Positions 16,496-24,407 of a DNA stretch of 64,000 nt are shown one piece after another; position 1 is the first letter of the stretch; each line of letters opens with the position of its first letter. The notes under the pieces were generated by a model. The model made no database searches. It saw nothing but the letters and a program-made list of their open reading frames with translations, and was not told the origin of the DNA. Origin of the DNA: Umezawaea tangerina (GTDB lineage: Bacteria; Actinomycetota; Actinomycetes; Mycobacteriales; Pseudonocardiaceae); the NCBI RefSeq assembly GCF_003002815.1, contig NZ_PVTF01000004.1:124001-188000 (forward strand), written 5' to 3'. The position numbers and the translations under genes are program-made.

Positions 16496-17326
16496 GTGTC
16501 CACCCAGCACGCCAGTGCCGAACTGACCCTCGGCACGACCGGGATCGCCAAGCGTCCCGTGGACGCGGACGAGTCCCGCGCGGCCAACCGGATCTGGTGG
16601 GACGCCGACGCCGACGACTACCACGCCGAGCACGGGGACTTCCTCGGCGCGGCCGACTTCATGTGGTGCCCGGAGGGGGTCCGCGAGGAGGACGCGCGGC
16701 TGCTCGGGGACGTTGCGGGCAAGCGCGTGCTGGAGGTCGGCTGCGGGTCCGCGCCGTGCGCCCGCTGGCTCGCCGCGCAGGGCGCGCACCCGGTCGCGTT
16801 CGACATCTCCGCGGGCATGCTCCGGCACGCCGCCGCGGCCAACCGGGAGACCGGCATCGCGGTCCCGCTGGTCCAGGCGTCCGCGGACCAGTTGCCGTTC
16901 GCGGACGGCTCGTTCGACGCGGCCTGCTCGGCGTTCGGCGCGGTGCCGTTCGTGGCGGACTCCGGCACGGTGATGCGCGAGGTCTCGCGGGTGCTGCGCC
17001 CCGGCGCGCCGTGGGTGTTCGCGGTGACTCACCCGATCAGGTGGATCTTCCCGGACGACCCCGGCCCCGGCGGGCTCACGGTCACCCAGTCGTACTTCGA
17101 CCGGACGCCGTACGTCGAGGTCGACGAGGCGGGCCGGGCGACCTACGTCGAGCACCACCGGACCATGGGCGACTACGTCCGGCAGCTCGCCGAGGCCGGC
17201 CTGGACCTGGTCGACCTGCTGGAACCCGAGTGGCCGGAGGGCCACGAGCGCGAGTGGGGCCAGTGGAGCCCGCTGCGCGGCAGGCTCTTCCCCGGCACCG
17301 CGATCTTCCGCACCCGCAAGCGCTAG
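16496..17326 (+). CDS. Class I SAM-dependent methyltransferase
   Basis: 276-aa methyltransferase. The SAM-binding motif I is VLEVGCGSAPCARWLA (~residues 78-93), with the acidic post-I residue in PVAFDISAGML, motif II LPFADGSFDAACSAFGAVPF and motif III EVSRVLRPGAPWVFAVTHP. The C-terminal YVEHHRTMGDYVRQLAEAGL is typical of UbiE/MenG-like small-molecule methyltransferases. The GTG at 16496 has an AGGAG box 4 bp upstream. Divergent from rpsA. The substrate is not evident from sequence or neighbours. Confidence 0.9.
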   Translation: MSTQHASAELTLGTTGIAKRPVDADESRAANRIWWDADADDYHAEHGDFLGAADFMWCPEGVREEDARLLGDVAGKRVLEVGCGSAPCARWLAAQGAHPVAFDISAGMLRHAAAANRETGIAVPLVQASADQLPFADGSFDAACSAFGAVPFVADSGTVMREVSRVLRPGAPWVFAVTHPIRWIFPDDPGPGGLTVTQSYFDRTPYVEVDEAGRATYVEHHRTMGDYVRQLAEAGLDLVDLLEPEWPEGHEREWGQWSPLRGRLFPGTAIFRTRKR

Positions 17327-17428
17327 CGCCCCCGCTCGTCGCGCCGAGCCCGCCGGACACCGCTCCGGCACGACGCGCCGCGCACACCTGACCAGGTGGG
17401 AGCGGTCCCGAGTCGTAATCTTGGGCCC

Positions 17429-18361
17429 ATGAGGGTGGGTCGAGGACTGCTGGACGCTCAGTCCGCGCGGTTCGCGTCGCTCGACCCGATGCTCCCGGCC
17501 GTCCCGGAGCCTCCGGACGGCGACGTGCTCACGGCGGCGCTGCCGGACGGCACGCGGGTCGCAGGTGTGGTGCACCACCAGGTGCACGAGCCCGCGTCGA
17601 TGAGCAGGCTCTGGTCGGCCACCGAGGTGTGGGAGATGACGCCGCTGCTGGGCGCGGCGGGCGGGCGCGGGATGGACGCGCTGCTGCGGTCGTGGCGGCG
17701 GATGATGGACCGGGTGGGCAGCGTCGAGCCGGACTCGGCGTGCGTGCTGACCTGGCCGAGCCGGGACGCCGAGGCGACGAAGGCGCTGCTGGACCACGGG
17801 CTGGTGCCCCTGTCGACGATCGCCGTCCGCCGCGATCCCGGCGGCCGGGACAACGGCCCGCCGCCGACGCTGCGGATCCGCCGGGCCACCCCGCACGACC
17901 TGGAGGCGGTCCTCCAGCTGGCGCTGGCCGAGCTGCACTACTCGTCGCTGGTCGGCTCGACGGTCGCCCGGCCGGAGGCGGTGGCGCTCAAGCGCCGCAC
18001 GCTGCGCGACCGGCTGGCGTCGAACGGGCCGACGTGGCTGGCCGAGCGCGACGGGATCGCGGTGGCGCTGGCCGAGTGCGCGATCGTGTCGTCGGAGCCG
18101 GGCAACTGGACGTCGACCCGGCTGCCGCACGGCCGCTGGGGGTACGTGAACTGCCTGTCGGTGCTGCCGGGCGCGCGCGGCAGCGGCATCGGGCAGCAGC
18201 TGATGGCGTTCGCCCACCGGGAGCTGCGGCGGCTCGGGACGGTGGGCACGTACCTGTACTACAACCCGCCGAACCCGCTCTCCTCGGTGTTCTGGCCGCG
18301 GCAGGGTTATCGTCCACTGTGGACCGTGTGGGAAGTGCGCCCGGCGTTCGCGCTGCGCTGA
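17429..18361 (+). CDS. GNAT family N-acetyltransferase
   Basis: 310-aa protein with two related halves. The C-terminal GNAT domain (~150-305) is the active-looking one: LRIRRATPHDLEAVLQLALAE opens it, VNCLSVLPGARGSGIGQQLM is the acetyl-CoA pyrophosphate loop, and YYNPPNPLSSVFWPRQGYRP closes it. The N-terminal half has a weaker GNAT-like layout. The ATG at 17429 follows a TAATCT -10 box (17416-17421) by only 7 bp, so the mRNA is probably leaderless. Acceptor substrate unknown. Confidence 0.87.
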   Translation: MRVGRGLLDAQSARFASLDPMLPAVPEPPDGDVLTAALPDGTRVAGVVHHQVHEPASMSRLWSATEVWEMTPLLGAAGGRGMDALLRSWRRMMDRVGSVEPDSACVLTWPSRDAEATKALLDHGLVPLSTIAVRRDPGGRDNGPPPTLRIRRATPHDLEAVLQLALAELHYSSLVGSTVARPEAVALKRRTLRDRLASNGPTWLAERDGIAVALAECAIVSSEPGNWTSTRLPHGRWGYVNCLSVLPGARGSGIGQQLMAFAHRELRRLGTVGTYLYYNPPNPLSSVFWPRQGYRPLWTVWEVRPAFALR

Positions 18362-18440
18362 GCCCCGAAGTCCGTTTCGCGAGGTTGCCGAGAACGTCAC
18401 ACCGCCCGGAGTTGCGGGCCACCGCCGTGCGCGCCACTAT

Positions 18441-18462
18441 TTGAACTGACTGGTCAGTTCAA
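18441..18462. promoter_or_regulatory. Palindromic operator of the YhgE/Pip operon
   Basis: Arms TTGAACTGAC and GTCAGTTCAA are perfectly complementary around a 2-bp centre. The site overlaps the region just after a CACTAT -10-like box (18435-18440). It ends against the AAGGAGG ribosome-binding site (18462-18468) of the first gene. It is the expected binding site of the TetR regulator encoded third in this operon (21070-21666). Confidence 0.75.
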
Positions 18463-18473
18463 AGGAGGTAGCG

Positions 18474-19196
18474 GTGGAGATCCACGCCCGGCGCGTCGGT
18501 GTCACCGGGGCCCACGGCCCGCTGGTGCGGCCGACCACCCTGCTCGTCGGCACGGGCGAGCTCGTGCTCGTGGCGGGCGATCCCGGCACGGGTCACACCG
18601 CGTTCGGCCTCGTGCTGTCCGGCAGGCTCAAGCCCGGCTCGGGGTCGGTGCTGCTCGACGGCGTCGACGACCCCAAGGAGCTGCGCAAGCGCGTCGCGCT
18701 GGTGGACGCGCCCGACGTCAACGAGCCGGAGGCCGCGCTCACGCTGGGCACCGTCGTGGGCGAGGAGCTCGCCATGATCGGCAAGCGCAGCGGGCGCAAG
18801 GCCGTGGCCGACTGGCTGGCCGACCGCGACGCCGACCGGTACGCGGGCAGCCGCTTCGAGCACGTGCCCCCGGACGTGCGGTGCGCGCTGCTGCTGGAGC
18901 TGGCCGCCGCCCGCCCCGGCGTGCGCGCGCTCGTGCTCGACAGCCCGGACCGCTACCACGGCGTCCCCGAGTCCTGGCTCCGGCTCGCACGGGCCCAGGT
19001 CACCCCCGAGCGCTCGGTCGTCGTGCTCTGCACGACCGCCTCCGCCCGGCTGCTCGACGTCCCCACCACCCGGCTCGGCGAGGACAACACCCCGCCCGCC
19101 GAAGCCGCCGACGACGCGGCAACCGACGACACCGTGGTCGACACCGCCGCGGTCGTCGTCCCCGAGACCGAGGAAGTTCAGGAGAAGACGGCATGA
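18474..19196 (+). CDS. ABC-transporter-like ATPase subunit with altered Walker A
   Basis: 240-aa protein with the ABC ATPase layout. The P-loop reads GDPGTGHTA where the family has GxxGxGK[S/T], so the catalytic lysine is replaced by histidine. KPGSGSVLLDGVDDPKEL is the usual post-Walker strand and VRALVLDSPDRY a weak Walker B. The LSGGQ signature is not recognisable (PPDVRCALLLELAAA takes its place). An acidic Thr/Val-rich tail ends the protein. It starts 5 bp after an AAGGAGG box and overlaps the next gene by 4 bp. Probably a regulatory or non-hydrolysing partner of the YhgE/Pip protein. Confidence 0.75.
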   Translation: MEIHARRVGVTGAHGPLVRPTTLLVGTGELVLVAGDPGTGHTAFGLVLSGRLKPGSGSVLLDGVDDPKELRKRVALVDAPDVNEPEAALTLGTVVGEELAMIGKRSGRKAVADWLADRDADRYAGSRFEHVPPDVRCALLLELAAARPGVRALVLDSPDRYHGVPESWLRLARAQVTPERSVVVLCTTASARLLDVPTTRLGEDNTPPAEAADDAATDDTVVDTAAVVVPETEEVQEKTA

Positions 19197-21073
19197 CCGC
19201 GATCCGGATGGCGCTCAACGAACTGCGCCGGGTCAGCTCCGGGAAGCTGCCCAAGCTCGCCCTGCTGGCGCTCGCGCTGGTGCCGCTGCTCTACGCGTCG
19301 CTCTACCTGTACGCCAACAAGGACCCCTACTCGAACCTCAAGCACGTGCCCGCCGCCCTCGTGGTGGCCGACAAGGGCACCGACCAGCTGCACGCGGGCC
19401 GCGACGTGGCCGACGAGCTGGTCAAGGGCGCCAGGTTCGACTGGCACCAGGTCTCCGAGGACGAGGCCGAGAAGGGCGTCCGCGACGGCACCTACACGTT
19501 CGCGCTGACCCTTCCCGAGGACTTCTCGCAGGCCCTCTCCTCCCCCGGCGCGTTCACCCCGCGCCAGGGCGTGATCACGCTGACCACCAACGACGCCAAC
19601 AACTACCTGGGCAGCACGATCGCGAACCAGGTCGTCACGGAGGTGCGCCGCTCGGTGTCGGTGAAGGTCGGCGAGGAGGCCGCGGACAAGCTGCTGCTGG
19701 GCTTCTCCACGATCCGGCAGAAGACCGTCGAGGCCGCCGACGGCGCGACGAAGCTCGCCGACGCGCAGCAGTCCGCGCTGTCGGGCACGCAGCAGCTCGT
19801 GGACGGCGCGACCCCGTTGGCCGACGGCGCGGCCACCCTCGCGGGCGGGCTGGACCAGCTGCGGACCCAGACCAAGGACCTGCCCGCGAAGTCGCAGCAG
19901 CTCGCGAGCGGCGCCAAGCAGGTGTCCGACGGCAACGCGACCGCCGCGACGACCGCCGAGGACTACGCGGCCAAGGCGCAGGCGCTCGTGAACGGGCTCG
20001 ACCAGGTCAACGGCGACATCGCGACGAAGCTGCGGGCCGCGGGCATGGCCGAGGAGGACGTGCAGAAGGTGCTGACCGCGTTGACCACGGCCAAGGCGCC
20101 GGTCGACGACGCCAACGGCAAGGTCCAGGGCGCGGCGGGGCAGCTGCGCCAGCTCGCCAACGGCGCCAAGCAGGTCTCCGACGGCGCCGCCCAGCTCGCC
20201 GCCTCGACGCCCGCACTGACCGACGCGATCGGCAAGCTCGACGACGGCGCGGGCGCCCTCGCCTCCGGCGCCGTGCGGCTGCGCGACGGCGCCACCAAGC
20301 TCCGCGACGGCGAGCAGCAGCTCGTCGACGGCACCACGAAGCTGCGCGACGGCCTCAACGACGGCGTCGGCCAGATCCCGAACCCCGACGACCCCACCCG
20401 CGACGCGACCGCGAAGACCATCGGCGACCCGGTGAACGTGCGCGGCATCAGCCAGACCGCCGCCGGTACCTACGGCGCGGGCCTGGCCCCGTTCTTCCTC
20501 GGCCTCGCCACCTGGATCGGCGCGTTCGTGCTCTTCCTGCTGCTGCGGCCGCTGTCCCGGCGGGCGCTGGCCGCGGGCCAGACCGCGGTGCGGGTCGCGG
20601 TCGGCGGCTGGCTGCCCGGCGCCCTGCTCGGCCTCGCGCAGGTGGTCGTCATGTTCTCCGTCGTCACGCTGGTCGTCGACATCCGGCCCAGCGACCCCGT
20701 CGGCACGCTGGCGTTCCTGTTCCTCACGTCGATGACGTTCGTCGCGATCCTGCACGCCCTCAACGCGCTGCTGGGCGCGGTCGGCAAGTTCGTCGGCCTG
20801 GTGCTGCTGATCCTGCAGCTGGTCAGCGCGGGCGGCACGTTCCCGTGGCAGACCATCCCGGAACCGCTCTACCCGCTGCACTACGGTTTGCCGATGGGCT
20901 ACGCCGTGGACGGTCTGCGCCACCTCATGTACGGCGGCGAGCTGTCCGGGGTCGGCCACGACGCGCTGGTGCTGGTCGCCTACCTGCTCGGCGCGCTCGC
21001 GCTGTCCACGCTGGCCGCCTACCGCCAGCGGGTGTGGACGCCGTCGCGCCTCAAGCCGGAGCTCGTGCTGTGA
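19193..21073 (+). CDS. YhgE/Pip family membrane protein
   Basis: 626-aa exporter-like protein. The first membrane segment (~20-45, LALLALALVPLLYASLYLYAN) leads to a large outside region whose middle (~180-400) contains repeated Asp-Gly-Ala units (LADGAATLAGG, QVSDGAAQLA, LRDGATKL), typical of YhgE/Pip proteins. Five further hydrophobic segments occupy ~425-610, as in ABC-2 permeases (FLGLATWIGAFVLFLLLRPL and following). Members act in phage infection or in export of unknown compounds. It overlaps the ATPase gene (ATGA) and the TetR gene (GTGA), so all three are one operon. Confidence 0.92.
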   Translation: MTAIRMALNELRRVSSGKLPKLALLALALVPLLYASLYLYANKDPYSNLKHVPAALVVADKGTDQLHAGRDVADELVKGARFDWHQVSEDEAEKGVRDGTYTFALTLPEDFSQALSSPGAFTPRQGVITLTTNDANNYLGSTIANQVVTEVRRSVSVKVGEEAADKLLLGFSTIRQKTVEAADGATKLADAQQSALSGTQQLVDGATPLADGAATLAGGLDQLRTQTKDLPAKSQQLASGAKQVSDGNATAATTAEDYAAKAQALVNGLDQVNGDIATKLRAAGMAEEDVQKVLTALTTAKAPVDDANGKVQGAAGQLRQLANGAKQVSDGAAQLAASTPALTDAIGKLDDGAGALASGAVRLRDGATKLRDGEQQLVDGTTKLRDGLNDGVGQIPNPDDPTRDATAKTIGDPVNVRGISQTAAGTYGAGLAPFFLGLATWIGAFVLFLLLRPLSRRALAAGQTAVRVAVGGWLPGALLGLAQVVVMFSVVTLVVDIRPSDPVGTLAFLFLTSMTFVAILHALNALLGAVGKFVGLVLLILQLVSAGGTFPWQTIPEPLYPLHYGLPMGYAVDGLRHLMYGGELSGVGHDALVLVAYLLGALALSTLAAYRQRVWTPSRLKPELVL

Positions 21074-21666
21074 GCACACCCCGGCCGGGCCGCACGGGCG
21101 CCACCAAGCAGAAGCTGTTCGACGCGGCGCTGAAGCTCGTCGGTGAACGCGGCGCCGCCTCGGTGACCGTCGACGAGATCGCCGCCGAGGCCGGTGTCGC
21201 CAAGGGCACCGTGTACTACAACTTCGGCAGCAAGGACGCCCTGGTCGACGCCCTGCTGCGGCACGGCGTCGACCTGCTCGCCGCCAGACTGCGCCCGGCC
21301 GGGGAGCACGACGACACCGAGGACGCGCTGGCCGCTCTGGTCGACGGGATGCTCGGCTTCTTCGCCGAGTACCCCGCCTTCGGCCAACTGCTGGTCAGCG
21401 AGCTGTGGCGCACACCGGGCCAGTGGCACGGCACGTTGAGCCTGCTGCGCGACGACATCGTGTCGATCGTGAAGGCGCAGATGCAACGCGTGCACGACGC
21501 GGGCCGCCTGCCCGCGGGGGTGCAGGTCGGCACCGCGTCGGCCGCGCTGTTCGGCACGCTGCTGGTGATCGCCCTGGACTGGCAGGTGTTCCAGCCCGAC
21601 CGGTCACTGGCCGAGGTGCGCGAGTCCGTACTGCTGCTCGTCCGCGGCCTCGGCCCTCAGACCTGA
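21070..21666 (+). CDS. TetR family regulator of the YhgE/Pip operon
   Basis: 198-aa TetR repressor. The N-terminal helix-turn-helix is VTVDEIAAEAGVAKGTVYYNFGSKDALVDALL; the remaining ~140 residues are the helical ligand-binding and dimer domain. It is third in an operon whose first gene is preceded by a perfect palindrome (18441-18462), so autoregulation is likely. The GTG overlaps the exporter stop by 4 bp. Its 3' end overlaps the convergent membrane protein by 10 bp. A decayed copy of its last ~60 bp is found at 22366-22428. Confidence 0.92.
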   Translation: MSTPRPGRTGATKQKLFDAALKLVGERGAASVTVDEIAAEAGVAKGTVYYNFGSKDALVDALLRHGVDLLAARLRPAGEHDDTEDALAALVDGMLGFFAEYPAFGQLLVSELWRTPGQWHGTLSLLRDDIVSIVKAQMQRVHDAGRLPAGVQVGTASAALFGTLLVIALDWQVFQPDRSLAEVRESVLLLVRGLGPQT

Positions 21667-22262
21667 GCCGGCTCGCTCTGCCTGCGGGTGATCGCGTGGA
21701 CCCCGAGGGTCGCCGTGGTGGCCAGGACGAGGGCTACCGCCACGTGGACCACGGCCAAGTGGCTGAGGAACCGGGCGTACGCCGCGCCGTGGAGACCGCG
21801 GCCGAAGTACCAGTACGCCACCATGACCAGGGTCAGCGCGAAGTAGCTCAGCGGCCACACCACGAACAGCGGGTTGCGGGGGCGGTCCGCACGCGCCGCG
21901 GACCGCTGCGCCGGGTCGCCCGCGTTCCAGACGTCGTTCAACGACAACGCCCTGCGCCGCCCGGACCACTCCGCGCCCACCACGAGCTTCGCGTTCCACC
22001 GCACTCGCCGCCGCCAGAGGAGGAAGCAGACCACCGCGCCGATGAAGCCCACCAGGAACACAAGCAGCCCGCCGACGAGCAGCACCAGGACAGAGGTCGG
22101 CGACCCGTGGTCCTCGTCCTCCATCCACCAGCGGAAGTCCCACGCTCCGACCGCGAACACCAGCGAGCCGACCACCCCGACCCAGGCGGACACGCCCATC
22201 GCGCGAGCGGCACCGGCCACCGGGCGGTACCCGCGCGGGAACCGGACGTCTTGGAAGGCCAT
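21657..22262 (-). CDS. Membrane protein, tandem-duplicate copy 1
   Basis: 201-aa protein of unknown function with four hydrophobic segments (~22-42, 58-85, 128-150 and 165-190). A conserved cytoplasmic loop contains RVRWNAKLVVGAEWSGRRRALSLNDVWNAGDPAQRS. The same loop is in the gene at 22419-23048, so the two are paralogues (roughly half the residues agree by eye). The stop codon lies within the TetR 3' end. A GGGGAT ribosome-binding site precedes the ATG, and a 19-nt hairpin shared with copy 2 lies in the leader. Confidence 0.78.
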   Translation of the reverse strand: MAFQDVRFPRGYRPVAGAARAMGVSAWVGVVGSLVFAVGAWDFRWWMEDEDHGSPTSVLVLLVGGLLVFLVGFIGAVVCFLLWRRRVRWNAKLVVGAEWSGRRRALSLNDVWNAGDPAQRSAARADRPRNPLFVVWPLSYFALTLVMVAYWYFGRGLHGAAYARFLSHLAVVHVAVALVLATTATLGVHAITRRQSEPAQV

Positions 22263-22281
22263 GGAAATCCCCTGGGAAACC

Positions 22282-22300
22282 CGACATCCCCCTGATGTCG
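22282..22300 (-). ncRNA. Leader hairpin of copy 1
   Basis: A 7-bp stem with a 5-nt loop (loop AGGGG on the transcript strand) lies 20 bp upstream of the start codon. It matches the hairpin at 23065-23083 with a compensating A-T to G-C change in the stem. The loop resembles the adjacent ribosome-binding site. A protein-binding palindrome is equally possible. Confidence 0.45.
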
Positions 22301-22365
22301 AGCGCGCAGGCTAGCGCGTCCCGAAGACGTCACATCACCCCATCTGGGCGGCGGTTCGACCCCTG

Positions 22366-22428
22366 CGGTCACCGGCTGAGGTGCACGAGTCCGTGCCGCT
22401 CGTCCGCGGCCTCGGCCCTCACCCCTGA
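22366..22428 (+). pseudogene. Remnant of the TetR 3' end carried by tandem duplication
   Basis: This stretch matches the last ~63 bp of the TetR gene (21603-21668) with few differences and a 3-bp deletion; GAGGTGC, CGAGTCCGT and CGTCCGCGGCCTCGGCCCTCA are shared in order. It has no TetR body upstream. The following gene ends at the homologous TCA, exactly as copy 1 does. It marks the junction of an old tandem duplication of about 750 bp. Confidence 0.8.
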
Positions 22429-23048
22429 GGTCGGGCGAAGAAGGTGGGGACGGTCTGCCTGCGGGTGATCGCGCGGACGGAGAGGGTGGTCACGAAGGCG
22501 AAGACGACGGCGATCACCAGGTGGACCACGGCCGGGTAAGCCGTGCACTCCATGGCGGTCTCCTGGGTGCTCTGGCGGTCCAGGTACCCGACCAACGCGT
22601 TGGCCAGCTGCAGCACGGCGTAGCCCAGCAACCACACCCCGAACGCCGGGTTCTTGGGGCGGTCCGCTGCCGCCGTGGAGCGCTGCGCCGGATCGCTCGC
22701 GTTCCAGACCTCGTTCATCGACAACGACCCGCGTCGCCGCCCCCACCCCTGACCAACCACGAGCTTCGCGTTCCACCGCACCCGACGCCACCAGAAGACG
22801 AAGCAGATCGCCATGGCGAACCAGGCCACCCGGCTGAACAGGAGCCCGAGGACCTCCGCGTACCACCCCTGGTCACCCGAATCGCTCGAGTCGGGTGACC
22901 CGCTCACCATCCACCGCGCCCAGGTCCACGACCCGACCGCGTACACCGCCGAGGCGACCACGGCGACCCAGGCGAACAGGATCACCATCGAGGCGGCACC
23001 AGCCACCGGCCGGTACTCGTGCGGCGAGCGGCCAGCCGGAAACACCAT
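22419..23048 (-). CDS. Membrane protein, tandem-duplicate copy 2
   Basis: 209-aa paralogue of the gene at 21657-22262. It has the same four-segment topology and the shared motif VRWNAKLVVGQGWGRRRGSLSMNEVWNASDPAQRS, and ends with ...VRAITRRQT followed by a tail unlike copy 1. The loop between segments 1 and 2 is longer and rich in Ser, Asp and Gly. Leader sequences are also homologous (hairpin plus AGCGCGCARGCTAGCGC). Function unknown. The degree of divergence says the duplication is not recent. Confidence 0.77.
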   Translation of the reverse strand: MVFPAGRSPHEYRPVAGAASMVILFAWVAVVASAVYAVGSWTWARWMVSGSPDSSDSGDQGWYAEVLGLLFSRVAWFAMAICFVFWWRRVRWNAKLVVGQGWGRRRGSLSMNEVWNASDPAQRSTAAADRPKNPAFGVWLLGYAVLQLANALVGYLDRQSTQETAMECTAYPAVVHLVIAVVFAFVTTLSVRAITRRQTVPTFFARPQG

Positions 23049-23064
23049 GAGAATCCCCCCGAGG

Positions 23065-23083
23065 CGGCATCCCCCTGATGCCG
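23065..23083 (-). ncRNA. Leader hairpin of copy 2
   Basis: CGGCATC / GATGCCG arms with the same 5-nt loop as the copy 1 hairpin, again shortly before the start codon. Downstream of it on the plus strand both copies carry AGCGCGCARGCTAGCGC; on the minus strand this gives a TAGCYT box that could be the -10, which would put the hairpin at the very 5' end of the mRNA. Confidence 0.45.
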
Positions 23084-23158
23084 AGCGCGCAAGCTAGCGC
23101 ACCGCGGGGCCACCGCATGACCTCATCGGGCGATCCGGTACCGAACCGTGAAGGCGGC

Positions 23159-23737
23159 TCACCCCCAGCGGTCGACCTCGCCGACCTGGTGCACCGACGG
23201 CGGTCGTCCGTCCAGTGCTCGGCGGACGGCGGCGAGCACGCCTTCGGACACCTCCTCGTGCGACAGCCAGCGGGTGCTGGAGCCGTGCCGGACGTGGCCG
23301 AGGACGACCTGTTGGGTGGGGTGGCCGTCGATGACGGGTTCGCGCATGCCGTGCACGGGGTGGACGGCGCCGGAGTCGTGGACCTCGACGACCGGGGCGG
23401 TCGGGGCGAGCAGGGGGGCGACGGCGCGCAGGACCGGTTCGCGGTAGGTCGAGTGCACCCACGCGACCAGCAGGCCGGCGGGGGCGTCGAGGACGGCGCG
23501 GACGCGGTTGGCGAGCTCGTCGGGGCGTGCCCAGTCGGCGGCGACCTCGCGCGGCCGTTCCGCTGGCGGGGTCGTGGTCGGCAGCTGGCCGCGCGGTCCG
23601 AGTGCCGCCCTGGCGGCCAGCCCGAACCGCGGTCTCCGGCTGGGCAGCACCACCTTCCAGCCGTCCGCCACCAACGCCCCGGCGCACCCGGCCAGCATGC
23701 CGGTTCCGCCCAGCACCAACGCGATCCGATCACTCAT
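23159..23737 (-). CDS. Rossmann-fold (short-chain dehydrogenase-like) protein
   Basis: 192-aa protein beginning SDRIALVLGGTGMLAGCAGALVADG, a dinucleotide-binding Rossmann loop. AADWARPDELANRVRAVLDA and GLLVAWVHSTYREPVLRAVAPLL follow the atypical SDR pattern. No classical YxxxK catalytic pair is evident, so it may be a binding or regulatory member. Its ATG overlaps the stop of the P-loop gene upstream (ATGA), so the two are translationally coupled. Specific function unknown. Confidence 0.75.
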   Translation of the reverse strand: MSDRIALVLGGTGMLAGCAGALVADGWKVVLPSRRPRFGLAARAALGPRGQLPTTTPPAERPREVAADWARPDELANRVRAVLDAPAGLLVAWVHSTYREPVLRAVAPLLAPTAPVVEVHDSGAVHPVHGMREPVIDGHPTQQVVLGHVRHGSSTRWLSHEEVSEGVLAAVRRALDGRPPSVHQVGEVDRWG

Positions 23738-24354
23738 CGCAGCGACTCCTCGTCGAGTCCGGCGGCCTGGCGCAGCGGGCCCGCGCGCCACCTGTCCACT
23801 TCGCGCTGGCCGCGCAGCCGCACGATCGCGAGCCGCGACCCGTGCTCCCCGGCCAGTATCTGGGTCAGCTTGTCCCGCATCCGCCCGTGCGACTTCCACG
23901 CCCACCGCCAGAGGTGCTCGCGGTCGGTGAACACGGTCCGCAGCGGCGGCTCGTAGTTGCCGTTCCACAGGTGCTCGCCCACCAGCCTGCGGCGCACGGT
24001 GCGCACGACCAGCCTGCGCATGACGAACGGCTTGGGGTGGTCCAGCCACACCAGCGTGTCCGCCTCGCCGAGCAGCAGCGGCCGCACGGCGTGGTACTGG
24101 TACTCCGTCACCCACGACGGCGCACGCACGAACCTCCGCACGTCCTCGGCGAACTCCGGCCTCGGTGTCCACTGTGGACCGTGGAACAGCGCGTCCAGCT
24201 CGACGTAGGAGATGCCGAGCACGGCGGCGATCCCGCCCGCCAGCGTCGACTTGCCCGCACCGGACGTCCCGGCCACCAGCACCCGCCTCGGCGGGTGCGG
24301 CAGCGCGTCGGTCGGTCCGAGCAGACATCCGAGCGGCGGTCCCGGCACAGGCAC
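23734..24354 (-). CDS. P-loop NTPase, adenylate-kinase / FlaR-like
   Basis: 206-aa nucleotide kinase-like protein. Walker A VLVAGTSGAGKSTLAGGIA is at residues ~25-43, followed by YVELDALFHGPQWTPR (the ELDxxFHxxxW motif of FlaR-type topology-modulation proteins), WLDHPKPFVMRRLVVRTVRRR and a C-terminal IVRLRGQREVDRW. These proteins resemble small adenylate or shikimate kinases, but their substrate is unsettled. Operon with the Rossmann gene (4-bp overlap). Divergent from the nucleoside hydrolase. Confidence 0.82.
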   Translation of the reverse strand: MPVPGPPLGCLLGPTDALPHPPRRVLVAGTSGAGKSTLAGGIAAVLGISYVELDALFHGPQWTPRPEFAEDVRRFVRAPSWVTEYQYHAVRPLLLGEADTLVWLDHPKPFVMRRLVVRTVRRRLVGEHLWNGNYEPPLRTVFTDREHLWRWAWKSHGRMRDKLTQILAGEHGSRLAIVRLRGQREVDRWRAGPLRQAAGLDEESLR

Positions 24355-24407
24355 CGGGCCAGGCTACCGCCGCGGACCGACAAGAACCGGTCGTCCAGAC
24401 TGGGCGG

